Source: Clostridia bacterium (GTDB lineage: Bacteria > Bacillota > Clostridia > Christensenellales > UBA1242). From it: a stretch of DNA of 64,000 bases. The notes beneath the pieces were generated by a model that saw nothing but the letters and a program-made list of their open reading frames with translations, was not told the DNA's origin and made no database searches. Position numbers and translations under genes: made by a program. Positions within the stretch are counted from its first letter, which is position 1. Each line of letters starts with the position of its first letter. Shown piece by piece: positions 28,431-38,192 of this stretch. The stretch is taken from assembly GCA_017409005.1 (NCBI GenBank), contig JAFQTP010000003.1:124001-188000 (forward strand). The letters are read 5' to 3'.

Positions 28431-30779
28431 ATGCTAGATTGTTTAAATGAGGAACAACTTAAACCTGCTATCGATACCGACGGAGCTATTCTTGTAACTG
28501 CAGGAGCAGGAAGCGGAAAAACTCGCTTACTTACTGAACGTATTAGTTATTTAATTAAAGATAAAGGTATTAATCCTTATAACATTTTGGCAATCACTTT
28601 CACAAACAAGGCAACTAACGAAATGAAAGAACGTATTATTAAAGCGTGCCCAAATGCTGGCGATCTTTGGATTTCAACATTTCATAGCATGTGTGCTAGA
28701 ATTCTGCGTGAAAACATTGCCAATTTAGATGGTTTTAATAGGTTTTTTACCATTTACGATACGTCCGATAAAGATAAACTTATTAAAAAAATTGTAACAT
28801 CTTTAGGTTTTGATACCGATAAAGTTAAAGATTTTGCTCACGAAATCGACACGGCAAAAAACTTGGGTTTCGACCCTGACGAATATTATAAATTAATCGA
28901 ATATAAATCTGATGCCGAAAATATTAGAAAAGTTTATTTCGAATATCAGGCAGAACTAAAAAACAATAATGCTTTAGATTTTGACGATTTGCTTGTTAAA
29001 ACGCTTGAACTTTTTAAAACTTGCCCAAATGTTTTAAAGCATTATCAAACAAGGTTTAAATATATTCATATCGATGAGTTTCAAGATACAAACCTTGTTC
29101 AATATAAAATTGCAAAATGTTTAGCCGGTGAGCATAAAAACATTTTTGTTGTTGGCGACGAGGACCAATGTATCTATGGTTGGCGTGGCGCTAACATAGA
29201 AAACATTATGAATTTTAGGCAAGACTTTTTAAATGTTAAGTGCTACAAGTTAGAGCGTAACTATCGCAGCACAAAAAACATTTTAAACATTGCAAACAAA
29301 TTAATTAAAAACAACACATCTCGCATTGAAAAAGTTTTATGGACCGAAAATGAAGAGGGTGATAAACCAGTTTATTTTACTGCTTACGACGAAGTTAAAG
29401 AAGCAGAATATGTTGCAGGTTCAATTTATAACTTAATTAATCGAGGTGTTGAACCAAATCAAATTGCAATTTTATTTAGAATGAGTGCACTTAGTAGGTT
29501 AATTGAAGAAAAACTTTTAAGCTATAATTTACCTTATGTTGTTTCAGGAATTTTTAAATTTTTCGAGCGTGCCGAAATTAAAAATGTGCTAGCCTATTTA
29601 AGGCTTACAGTTAACCCTAAAGATAACGAAAGTTTAAAGCGTATAATTAATTTTCCTAAACGTGGCATTGGCAATGCAAGTGTCGATAAAATTGAAGCAC
29701 TTGCAAAAGTTAAGGGCATTAGCATGCTAGATGTTGTGCTTACAGACTATGCCGAACTTCCTAAGGTTTTAAACGATAAATTAGATAGTTTAAGGTTGGT
29801 TTATAACAACTTACCAAATAAGTCAGAAGGTATTTATAATTTTGCCGACGAAGTAGTTAAGTTGGCAAATATAAATAGTGCCTATAATAAACTAGAAGAC
29901 GAAGATGCCGATAGGCTTTTAAACATTTCACAATTAATGCAGTCAATTAAGTCGTTTGAAGCACAAAACCCTAATTGCGAACTTTCCGATTATCTAGAAA
30001 GTATTACGCTTCAAAACAGCATAGAGGAAACCGAGGACGAAAGTAATTCTGTTAGTGTTAGCACAATTCATGCTTCAAAGGGCTTAGAATTTGATTATGT
30101 TTACATTATGGGAGCCGAAGAAGGGTTATTTCCAATTAGTCGTGCGTTAGAATCCGACCAAGAAATTGAAGAAGAACGCAGACTTATGTATGTTGCAATA
30201 ACAAGGGCTAAAAAGCAAGTTTATATAACAAACACAAAGTCTAGGTTCCTATATCACGAACGTAGCTATGCGCTTGCTTCTAGGTTTATTTCCGAAATGG
30301 ATTTGGCACCTAAAAAACCAGACCCTGTTGCGTCTTGGCGTCAAGAAAGTGGCTACAGCATGTCTAATCATGCTGGCAACAGTTATTCAAACTATGGTGG
30401 TTATGGTGGCAACAGTTATAGCAGTCAGGGCAGCTACAGCCAAGGTTACGCAAATCATAGTGGTGGTTACACAAAATATAATAAAAGTACACAAACTTAT
30501 AATTATTCAGACGAAATGAATAATTATGCAAGTAAAACAAGTGAAAAAGTGTCAAATAATTTACAAGATTTAATGGTTAAAAAATTAAATAATCAAAAGT
30601 CTAAATTTGATAGTTACACCGTTGGAACTCAGGTTTTACATCCTAAGTTTGGTGTTGGAACCATTGTTTCGGCAAACTTAACCGGAAATTCGCCAGATGT
30701 TACGGTTAATTTTGGTAAATTTGGAAACAAAACGTTATCGCTTTCAATGGCACCACTACAAATTTTAAAGAAAGCTTAG
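28431..30779 (+). CDS. pcrA: ATP-dependent DNA helicase PcrA (UvrD family)
   Basis: 782 residues, superfamily 1A helicase for repair and replication. Walker A AGAGSGKT (24-31), motif II DEFQDTN, motif III VVGDEDQCIYGWRGA, motif IV NYRSTKNIL, motif V TIHASKGLEFD and motif VI RLMYVAITRAKK are all visible. The RNA-polymerase-binding Tudor-like tail is present (VLHPKFGVGTIV). Between core and tail (about residues 640-715) is an unusual Gly/Tyr/Ser/Asn-rich low-complexity linker. The start is set by TAGGAG before the T7 run. Confidence 0.96.
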   Translation: MLDCLNEEQLKPAIDTDGAILVTAGAGSGKTRLLTERISYLIKDKGINPYNILAITFTNKATNEMKERIIKACPNAGDLWISTFHSMCARILRENIANLDGFNRFFTIYDTSDKDKLIKKIVTSLGFDTDKVKDFAHEIDTAKNLGFDPDEYYKLIEYKSDAENIRKVYFEYQAELKNNNALDFDDLLVKTLELFKTCPNVLKHYQTRFKYIHIDEFQDTNLVQYKIAKCLAGEHKNIFVVGDEDQCIYGWRGANIENIMNFRQDFLNVKCYKLERNYRSTKNILNIANKLIKNNTSRIEKVLWTENEEGDKPVYFTAYDEVKEAEYVAGSIYNLINRGVEPNQIAILFRMSALSRLIEEKLLSYNLPYVVSGIFKFFERAEIKNVLAYLRLTVNPKDNESLKRIINFPKRGIGNASVDKIEALAKVKGISMLDVVLTDYAELPKVLNDKLDSLRLVYNNLPNKSEGIYNFADEVVKLANINSAYNKLEDEDADRLLNISQLMQSIKSFEAQNPNCELSDYLESITLQNSIEETEDESNSVSVSTIHASKGLEFDYVYIMGAEEGLFPISRALESDQEIEEERRLMYVAITRAKKQVYITNTKSRFLYHERSYALASRFISEMDLAPKKPDPVASWRQESGYSMSNHAGNSYSNYGGYGGNSYSSQGSYSQGYANHSGGYTKYNKSTQTYNYSDEMNNYASKTSEKVSNNLQDLMVKKLNNQKSKFDSYTVGTQVLHPKFGVGTIVSANLTGNSPDVTVNFGKFGNKTLSLSMAPLQILKKA

Positions 30780-30910
30780 CATCAATATTAGTTATATAAA
30801 CATAACATGTTTAAATTTAATAAAGTTATTAATAAATAACTATACTTTAGTTATTATATCATAACAAAATATAGATTAAATTACGAATAAATATTCAAAC
30901 GGAGAGGTTT

Positions 30911-32866
30911 ATGGATAAAATTGAAAGAATAAAACAATTAATAACCGAAATTAACAAACATAACTATAACTATTATGTTTTAGATAACCCAACCATTGCC
31001 GACCGTGAATATGATGCAATTTACGACGAACTTGTTAGGCTTGAAAAAGAAACCGGAGTTGTGTTGCCAGACAGCCCAACAAAACAAGTTGGCGATGTTG
31101 TTTTAGAAGGTTTTAAAAAACACACCCATTTACAAAAACTTTATTCGTTAGATAAATGCAACAATTTTTCAGAACTTGAAAGTTGGATTAATGGCGTGAA
31201 CGAAGCATACGGAAACCAACTTTACACCATGGAATATAAATTTGATGGTTTACAAATGACCATCACTTACGAAAATGGTAAATTTGTTTCTGCTGCAACT
31301 AGGGGTAATGGCTATGTTGGCGAAGATGTTACAAATCAAGTTTTAACAATTAAAAGTGTTCCGTTGTTTATTAATTTTAAAGGTAAAGTTGTTGTTCAGG
31401 GTGAAGCTATGATGAAACTTAGTGTTCTTGCCGAATATAATAAAACGGCACTTGAACCACTAAAAAATGCACGTAATGCTGCTGCTGGTGCTATCCGAAA
31501 TTTAGACCCTCGTGTTACTGGTAGCCGTAATTTAAGCATGTTTTTCTATGGTGTTCCTTACATTGAAGGTAAAAAATTTGAAACACATTTAGAACTTGTT
31601 GAATTTTTAAAATCTAACGGATTTCCTGTGTTTGATTATATGGAAGCGAAATCCGATATTGCCAGCATTGAAGCCGAAATTAATAAAATTGACAAAATAA
31701 AACAAAATTTAGATATTTTAATTGATGGTGTTGTAATTAAAGTTAATAATTTTAAAGTTCGTGATAAACTTGGTTACACATCAAAATTTCCTAAGTGGGC
31801 TGTTGCCTATAAGTTTGAAGCGCAAGAACTTACAACAACTTTAAATAATGTTGTTTGGCAGGTTGGCAGAACTGGTAAATTAACTCCTATTGCCGAGGTT
31901 GACCCAATTGAACTTGCTGGTGCAACAGTTAAACGTGCCACTTTAAATAATTTTGGAGATATTTTACGTAAAGATGTAAAAATTAATTCCAAAGTGTTTG
32001 TGCGCCGTAGCAACGAGGTTATTCCAGAAATTTTAGGTGTTGCCGAACATACTGATAATAGTTTTGATATAAAAAAACCAACTAATTGCCCATGTTGTGG
32101 TTCAGAAATTGTTGAAGATGGTGCAAACTTATTTTGTCCAAACTATTTTGGTTGTGCCGAGCAAATTGACGACCGCATTAATCACTATGCAAGTCGTAAT
32201 GCTATGAACATAGAAGGTCTTAGCGGAAAAACCATTGGTTTGCTTCGTGAAAACCTGGGTGTTAAAACTGTTGCCGATTTATATAAAATTAGTGGCTCGC
32301 AACTGCTTGCTTTAGATAAATTTAAAGATAAGAAAAGTCAAAATTTAGTAGAAAGCATTCAAAACAGCAAAAATCCTGAGTTTTATAGGTTTATTTTTGC
32401 ACTTGGAATTAATGGGGTTGGCGAACGTACGGCTAAAGATTTAGCTAAACAATTTGGTTCGCTAGAAAAACTTATGAGTGCAACTGTTTCTGAACTTACC
32501 GAGGTTGACGAAATTGGCTTAATTACCGCCGAAAATATTTATAATTTTTTCCATAACGATACACAAATTAATTTAATTAACGAACTACTTGATTTAGGAA
32601 TTAACATTAATTATCCTGAAAATAATCAAGTTACACATTCCGAATTAACAGGAAAAACCATTGTAATTACTGGCGATTTTGAACATTTTACTCGCACTCA
32701 ATTAACAACCGAACTTGAACGCTATGGTGCAAAAGTAACTTCGTCGGTTAGTAAAAAAACCGATTTGGTTGTGGTTGGAAACAATCCGGGTAGCAAATTT
32801 AACAAAGCTCAAGAACTTGGTGTTAATGTTATGTTTGAAACCGAGTTAAACAAAATTTTGCTTTAA
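30911..32866 (+). CDS. ligA: NAD+-dependent DNA ligase LigA
   Basis: 651 residues. Ia domain with YYVLDNP, catalytic Lys110 in the motif YKFDG, the OB fold, a four-Cys zinc finger (CPCCGSEIVEDGANLFCPNYFGC region), helix-hairpin-helix repeats and a C-terminal BRCT domain (GKTIVITGDF). Seals Okazaki fragments. GGAGAGG precedes the ATG. It follows pcrA as in B. subtilis, with a 131-bp AT-rich gap. Confidence 0.97.
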   Translation: MDKIERIKQLITEINKHNYNYYVLDNPTIADREYDAIYDELVRLEKETGVVLPDSPTKQVGDVVLEGFKKHTHLQKLYSLDKCNNFSELESWINGVNEAYGNQLYTMEYKFDGLQMTITYENGKFVSAATRGNGYVGEDVTNQVLTIKSVPLFINFKGKVVVQGEAMMKLSVLAEYNKTALEPLKNARNAAAGAIRNLDPRVTGSRNLSMFFYGVPYIEGKKFETHLELVEFLKSNGFPVFDYMEAKSDIASIEAEINKIDKIKQNLDILIDGVVIKVNNFKVRDKLGYTSKFPKWAVAYKFEAQELTTTLNNVVWQVGRTGKLTPIAEVDPIELAGATVKRATLNNFGDILRKDVKINSKVFVRRSNEVIPEILGVAEHTDNSFDIKKPTNCPCCGSEIVEDGANLFCPNYFGCAEQIDDRINHYASRNAMNIEGLSGKTIGLLRENLGVKTVADLYKISGSQLLALDKFKDKKSQNLVESIQNSKNPEFYRFIFALGINGVGERTAKDLAKQFGSLEKLMSATVSELTEVDEIGLITAENIYNFFHNDTQINLINELLDLGININYPENNQVTHSELTGKTIVITGDFEHFTRTQLTTELERYGAKVTSSVSKKTDLVVVGNNPGSKFNKAQELGVNVMFETELNKILL

Positions 32867-32885
32867 TTTTTAATTTTAATTTTAA

Positions 32886-32915
32886 CAAGAAGAGTTTTAA
32901 ACTCTTCTTTTTTAT
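32886..32915 (+). terminator. Terminator of ligA
   Basis: AAGAAGAGTTT/AAACTCTTCTT self-complementary arms and T-run. Confidence 0.88.
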
Positions 32916-33029
32916 TTTATTTACTGCAAATTTTAAATAAATTTTTAAAAAAGTGCTTTATTTATGATTGCTTTGCTGTTATACTATAAAGTAGTTAATA
33001 TAATTATATAAATAAAGGAAGCAAAAATT

Positions 33030-33215
33030 ATGTTATTAGAACCACCTATTGATGTACTTATTAAAAAAGTAGGAAATCCATATAAATTGGCAGTTATTGT
33101 TAGTAAACGTGCAAAACTTCTTCAACAAACTTTAACAACCGAAGAAAAAGAGGAAAGTCCTGAAGTTTCTCGTGCAGTAAAAGATGTTTACACAGGTAAA
33201 ATAATTAGCGAATAA
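33030..33215 (+). CDS. rpoZ: RNA polymerase omega subunit
   Basis: 61 residues: the omega core LIKKVGNPYKLAVIVSKRAKLL followed by the conserved AVKDVYTGKI ending. It assists RNA polymerase assembly. AAAGGAAGC precedes the ATG. In Bacillus the order is gmk-rpoZ-coaBC-priA; here gmk and coaBC are absent and priA follows a terminator. Confidence 0.92.
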   Translation: MLLEPPIDVLIKKVGNPYKLAVIVSKRAKLLQQTLTTEEKEESPEVSRAVKDVYTGKIISE

Positions 33216-33258
33216 ATTCTATTGCTTCTATTGCCAGTTGCAATAGAATTTTTTCTAT
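33216..33258 (+). terminator. Terminator of rpoZ with duplicated 5' arm
   Basis: TTCTATTGC occurs twice in tandem (33217-33225 and 33226-33234), and either copy can pair with GCAATAGAA (33240-33248); T-run follows. Confidence 0.82.
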
Positions 33259-33294
33259 TTTAAGTTATTGTTTTGTTTTTAAAGGAAACCCAAA

Positions 33295-35490
33295 TTGTTT
33301 GCAGAAGTTATTGTTGATGTTTCAGCAAATTCACTAGATAAAATATTTGATTATAAATGTCCTGAAAATTGCACAATTTTTTTAGGGCAAAGGGTTTTAT
33401 TGCCTTTTGGCAAACGTACAATTGAGGGCTATGTTTTAAATTTAAAGGAATCAACTAATTTAGATTTATCGCAGGTTAAAGAAATTATTAAACCTTTAGA
33501 CGAACAACCTTTAATTTTGCCAGAAATGTTTACTTTAATTTCCGAGCTTAAAAAAGAATATAACCTAAGAATTATTGATATTTTACATTTAATTGTTCCA
33601 AGCCAAATTAGGTCTGGCAAAGTTAAACAGCAAACAATTAGAAATTGCTTTTTAACCGAATATGCTTTAAGCCATATTTCTGAACTTAAATCTAATTCAA
33701 AAAATCAAATTGCGGCTTGTGCCTATCTTAAAAATAAACCTCAAGAAAGCATTGTTACTTTAAATAAAAATTTTGGTAGTGCAACAATTAATAAGCTAAT
33801 TGAAAAAGGTTTTATTGATTTCGTTACCGAAAATGTAAACAGAACACCATTAACCGAAGTCGAAAACAACATCAACACCGAGTTTAAGCCAACCGAAAAG
33901 CAACAACTTGCCATTCAAAAAATTTTAAGCAAACAAAATTTATTTAACTTGTTATTTGGCGTAACCGGAAGTGGCAAAACCGAAGTTTATATGCAAGTTA
34001 TTAAAGAAGCATTAAAAAACAATCAAACGGCAATAATGTTAGTGCCAGAAATTTCTTTAACACCTAAAACTGTTAAGCAGTTTAGGTCTAGGTTTGGAAA
34101 CTTAGTTGCAGTTTTGCATTCTGGGCTTTCCGATGGTGAGAAGTTTGACGAATGGTTTAGGCTTTATAATGGCGAAGCCAAAATTGCGGTTGGTGCACGT
34201 AGTGCAATTTTTGCACCACTTAAAAACCTTGGCGCAATTATTATTGATGAGGAACACGATAGTTCATATCAATCCGAAAACAATCCACGTTATGAAACTG
34301 TTACAGTTGCAAAATTAAGAGCAAAATATAACAATTGTCCACTAGTTTTAGGCAGTGCAACTCCAACCATTGAAACATTTTATAATGCTCAAAAACAAAG
34401 TTATAACTTAATAACTTTAGACGAACGAATTAACAAACGCCCACTTCCTAAAATGGATATTGTTGATATGTGCCACGAGTTTCGAGAGGGTAACACAAGT
34501 TTGTTTAGCAACCACTTGCTTAACGAAATGAGCAAAGCAGTTAACAATTCCGAGCAAATAATGTTATTTTTAAACAGACGCGGTTATTCAAGTTTTCAAA
34601 TGTGTAGGGAATGCGGCTTTTTGGCAAAGTGTTCCGATTGTGATGTTTCGCTTGTTTATCATAAAGAAGATAATTTGCTTAAATGCCACTATTGCGGCAA
34701 AAAATTTAAGACACTTACAAAATGTCCAAATTGCCAAAAATCTAGCATTAAACTTGGCAACACCGGAACCGAAAAAATTGAGCAAGAACTTTCTGAGTTG
34801 TTTCCAAACACTAAAGTTTTTCGTATGGATAACGACACAACCACAACAAAAAGTTCGCATGCTAAAATTTTAGGCGAATTTGAAAAAACAAAACCAGCTA
34901 TTTTAGTTGGCACTCAAATGATTGCAAAAGGACACGATTTTCCAAGTGTTACACTTGTTGGAATTTTAGATGCTGATTTAAGTTTGTTTTATTCCGATTT
35001 TAAAGCAAACGAAAAAACCTTTCAACTTGTTACTCAGGTTGCGGGTCGCGCTGGTCGTGCTGAAAAAGAGGGAAAAGTTGTTTTACAAACTTTCTTTCCA
35101 AAACATTATGTTTATAATTTTTGTTCTAGTTACGATTATTTAAGGTTCTATAACAAAGAAATTAATTTACGTGAAACTGCTTCGTTTCCTCCGTTTTCTA
35201 AAATTATTAGAATTTTAGTTACTGCCGAGGAAGACGAACCTGCAAAAAATTTAACACACGAGTTGTTTTTAAAATGTAAAGACCTTCGAGTTAACAATAA
35301 ATCAGATTTTTATTTTTTAGAGGCAATGCGTTCGCCTCATGCAAAAATTAAACGCAAATATCGATATCAAGTTCTAATGCGAATTAAAGAAAATAAGCCC
35401 GAACTTGTTAATCAAATTTTTGAAATAGCAAATGTAATAAATAGCAAAGTTAGTGTTTTTGTGGAAGTTAATCCGCAAAACCTAAGTTAA
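33295..35490 (+). CDS. priA: Primosomal protein N' (PriA helicase)
   Basis: 731 residues, superfamily 2 helicase restarting collapsed forks. 3'-binding domain at the N-terminus (MFAEVIVDVSANSLDKIFDYKC), Walker A GVTGSGKT (222-229), DEEH motif, a zinc-binding insert with paired Cys (CRECGF, CSDC, CHYCGK, CPNCQ), then GTQMIAKGHDFP and VAGRAGRAE. It starts at TTG 33295 after AAAGGAAA, and the family N-terminus fits this start. First gene of the def-fmt operon. Confidence 0.96.
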   Translation: MFAEVIVDVSANSLDKIFDYKCPENCTIFLGQRVLLPFGKRTIEGYVLNLKESTNLDLSQVKEIIKPLDEQPLILPEMFTLISELKKEYNLRIIDILHLIVPSQIRSGKVKQQTIRNCFLTEYALSHISELKSNSKNQIAACAYLKNKPQESIVTLNKNFGSATINKLIEKGFIDFVTENVNRTPLTEVENNINTEFKPTEKQQLAIQKILSKQNLFNLLFGVTGSGKTEVYMQVIKEALKNNQTAIMLVPEISLTPKTVKQFRSRFGNLVAVLHSGLSDGEKFDEWFRLYNGEAKIAVGARSAIFAPLKNLGAIIIDEEHDSSYQSENNPRYETVTVAKLRAKYNNCPLVLGSATPTIETFYNAQKQSYNLITLDERINKRPLPKMDIVDMCHEFREGNTSLFSNHLLNEMSKAVNNSEQIMLFLNRRGYSSFQMCRECGFLAKCSDCDVSLVYHKEDNLLKCHYCGKKFKTLTKCPNCQKSSIKLGNTGTEKIEQELSELFPNTKVFRMDNDTTTTKSSHAKILGEFEKTKPAILVGTQMIAKGHDFPSVTLVGILDADLSLFYSDFKANEKTFQLVTQVAGRAGRAEKEGKVVLQTFFPKHYVYNFCSSYDYLRFYNKEINLRETASFPPFSKIIRILVTAEEDEPAKNLTHELFLKCKDLRVNNKSDFYFLEAMRSPHAKIKRKYRYQVLMRIKENKPELVNQIFEIANVINSKVSVFVEVNPQNLS

Positions 35491-35500
35491 GGAGAGTATT

Positions 35501-35965
35501 ATGGCAATTAGAAATATAGTTTATTCCGACGACCCATTAATTAGAAAAAAATCGAAAAAGGTTACTGATTTTTCTGAAAATTTATGGGAACTTTTAGACG
35601 ACATGAAAGACACTATGCGTAAAAATAATGGTTGTGGTTTGGCAGCTGTTCAAGTTGGTGTTTTAAAACAAGCCGTTGTTGTTGAAGTTAACCGCATGTT
35701 TTTGGAACTTATTAATCCAGAAATTCTAGAAGAAATTGGCGAAGCTTGCGAAATCGAGGGTTGTTTAAGTGTTAAAAACATGACCGGATATGTTAAACGT
35801 CCACAACAAATAACTGTTAAAGCTTGCGACCGCTATGGCAACGAATTTGTTATAACTGGCACTGGTTATTTAGCGTGTGCTTTATCACACGAAATTGACC
35901 ACTTAAAAGGCATTTTATACATTGATAAAATGGTTCAAAAACCAGAAAAGAAAGGAAAAAAATAA
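35501..35965 (+). CDS. def: Peptide deformylase
   Basis: 154 residues, removes the N-formyl group from new proteins. Motif 1 GCGLAAVQ (44-51), motif 2 EGCLS and motif 3 HEIDH (zinc ligands Cys and two His) are intact. AAGGAGAG precedes the ATG, 10 bp after priA. fmt begins directly after the stop, coupling formylation and deformylation. Confidence 0.97.
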   Translation: MAIRNIVYSDDPLIRKKSKKVTDFSENLWELLDDMKDTMRKNNGCGLAAVQVGVLKQAVVVEVNRMFLELINPEILEEIGEACEIEGCLSVKNMTGYVKRPQQITVKACDRYGNEFVITGTGYLACALSHEIDHLKGILYIDKMVQKPEKKGKK

Positions 35966-36922
35966 ATGAAAGTAGTATTTTTTGGAACTCCTGATTTTGC
36001 AATTCCAACACTAACTAAACTAATTGAAAGCCATCACGAGGTTGTTGCGGTTGTAACTCAACCCGATAAACCTGTTGGCAGAAACGGAAAAGTTGTTTAT
36101 AGTCCAGTTAAACAACTTGCACTTAAACACAATATTCCAGTTTTACAATATGCAAAAATTAGAAAAGAAGGCGTTACTGAATTAGTTAACCTTAATGCCG
36201 ATGTTTTTGTAACTGCTGCTTATGGTCAAATTTTAAGTAAGGAAATTTTAGATGCAAGCAAATATGGCGTGTTTAATGTGCATGGAAGTTTGCTTCCTAA
36301 ATATAGGGGAGCAGCTCCAATTCAGTGGGCGGTAATTAATGGCGAAAAAACAACCGGCATAACCATTTTAAAAAGCGACGTTGGCATGGACGATGGCGAC
36401 ATTATTTCAAAAACTGAGGTTGAAGTTTTGGAAAATGAAACTGCGGGCGAATTGTTTGATAGGCTTTCGGTTATTGGTGCAAATTGTTTAATTGATGCAC
36501 TTTCTAGTTTGGAAAATGGAACAATTACATATACTCCACAAAACCACGACGAGGCCACTGTTTGTAAAATGCTTAAAAAAGAAATTTCTACTATAGATTT
36601 TTCTAAAACAAACATTGAGGTAAAAAATCTGGTTTTAGGATTAAACCCATGGCCAGTTGCTGAAATTAATTTGTTTGAAGGCCGATTTAAAGTGTATAAA
36701 GCACAGCTTGTGTCCGAACAAAAAATAAATCAACTTAATTTAACTAGTTCATATGTGCCAGGCGAAGTTGTTGTTGCAAGCCCAAAACAAGGTTTAATTA
36801 TTGCTTGCGCAACTGGATTTGTTGAAATTACCGAAATTCAAGCCGAAAATGGCAAGGTTATGAACGCTAAAAGTTTACTTAACGGAAAACAAATTAAAAT
36901 AGGTCAAATAGCAAATGAATAA
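35966..36922 (+). CDS. fmt: Methionyl-tRNA formyltransferase
   Basis: 318 residues. Formyltransferase core with FFGTPDFA at the start, the HGSLLPKYRGAAPIQWA motif (about 109-125) and GITILKSDVGMDDGDI; the C-terminal OB domain is present. Makes fMet-tRNA for initiation. The gene abuts def and overlaps rsmB by 8 bp (ATGAATAA). Confidence 0.97.
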   Translation: MKVVFFGTPDFAIPTLTKLIESHHEVVAVVTQPDKPVGRNGKVVYSPVKQLALKHNIPVLQYAKIRKEGVTELVNLNADVFVTAAYGQILSKEILDASKYGVFNVHGSLLPKYRGAAPIQWAVINGEKTTGITILKSDVGMDDGDIISKTEVEVLENETAGELFDRLSVIGANCLIDALSSLENGTITYTPQNHDEATVCKMLKKEISTIDFSKTNIEVKNLVLGLNPWPVAEINLFEGRFKVYKAQLVSEQKINQLNLTSSYVPGEVVVASPKQGLIIACATGFVEITEIQAENGKVMNAKSLLNGKQIKIGQIANE

Positions 36923-38192
36923 AGAACTTGAACTTTCTTTTAAAATTTTAAATAATGTATATTCAAGTGGTGCTTATGCGTCAATTGAACTAAATAAAAA
37001 CTATTCCGAAAAACTTAATTTTAATCTAGTTACCAAAATTGTTTATGGTGTTATGGATTACGATGTTAAGTTGGGATATTTTATTAGTTTATTCTATTCA
37101 AAAGCGCCAAAAGCACAGGTTAAAACTTTGCTTAAACTTGCAGCTTATGTTGCTATGGAAGTAGATAGCATTCCTAAATATGCCATTGTAAACGAACTGG
37201 TTGAAATTGCTAAACACTCAAAACTTAAACCATACACTTCATTTATTAACGCAGTTTTAAAAAAGATGGTTAATTCTGAGTTTGTTTTACCTGATTCAAA
37301 AAATAAACAACAGTTTTTATCTGTTAAACATTCAAAGCCAATTTGGTTTGTAGATTTACTTTTAAAAACTCTGCCATATGAAGAAGCAATCAGTTATTTA
37401 TCTTGCGAACTTCCAACCGACACACACATTCGAATTAATACATTAAAGTGCGAAATAGATAATTTTATTGCAATTCTAGATAATCGTAACATTGCATATA
37501 AACCATCGTTTTCTGCAGATTCGTTGTTTGTAGACTATTCCGAACTTGTTAGGCATAAAGACTTAGTTGGGTTATATACTCCTCAGGGCATACCTAGCAT
37601 GATTGTTGCAAAAAATGTTGTAGGCACTCAAATTTTAGATGCTTGTTCGGCGCCAGGCGGAAAGGCTGTTTATGCCGCAACTCTAAATGCACAAAGCAGT
37701 GTTATTGCTTGTGATATTCATGCACATCGCATAAAATTAATTAACGATTATAAACAAAATATGGGTGTAAGTAATTTAGAAAGTTTAAAACTAGATGCTT
37801 CTAAATTTAATTCAGAGTTTGAAAATAAATTTGATTGTGTTTTGCTAGATGTTCCTTGCTCTGGCTTAGGAGTGGTTTCTAAAAAACCAGATATGCTAAT
37901 TAAAGACGAACCAAACATTTTAAAAATTGCCGAACTTCAATATAAAATTTTAGAAAATAATGCTAAATATTTACAGGTTGGCGGAACGTTAATTTATAGC
38001 ACATGCACAATAACAAAAGAAGAAAATGAAAATATTTTAAACAAATTTTTAAACGAACACCCAAATTTTAAAATTGCAAATGTTGAAACTTTTGGTGTTC
38101 CGTGCGTAGATACTTGTGGGTTTAAAACCTTCTACCCACACATAAGCAAAACAGAAGGATTTTTTATAGGGAAATTGGTACGATATGAATAA
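36915..38192 (+). CDS. rsmB: 16S rRNA m5C967 methyltransferase RsmB
   Basis: 425 residues. N-terminal NusB-like RNA-binding domain, then a methyltransferase domain with DACSAPGGKAVYAA (motif I), DVPCSGLGV (motif IV, with the release Cys) and STCTITKEENE (motif VI, catalytic Cys). Overlaps fmt and rlmN by 8 bp each, so it is translationally coupled. Confidence 0.95.
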   Translation: MNKELELSFKILNNVYSSGAYASIELNKNYSEKLNFNLVTKIVYGVMDYDVKLGYFISLFYSKAPKAQVKTLLKLAAYVAMEVDSIPKYAIVNELVEIAKHSKLKPYTSFINAVLKKMVNSEFVLPDSKNKQQFLSVKHSKPIWFVDLLLKTLPYEEAISYLSCELPTDTHIRINTLKCEIDNFIAILDNRNIAYKPSFSADSLFVDYSELVRHKDLVGLYTPQGIPSMIVAKNVVGTQILDACSAPGGKAVYAATLNAQSSVIACDIHAHRIKLINDYKQNMGVSNLESLKLDASKFNSEFENKFDCVLLDVPCSGLGVVSKKPDMLIKDEPNILKIAELQYKILENNAKYLQVGGTLIYSTCTITKEENENILNKFLNEHPNFKIANVETFGVPCVDTCGFKTFYPHISKTEGFFIGKLVRYE

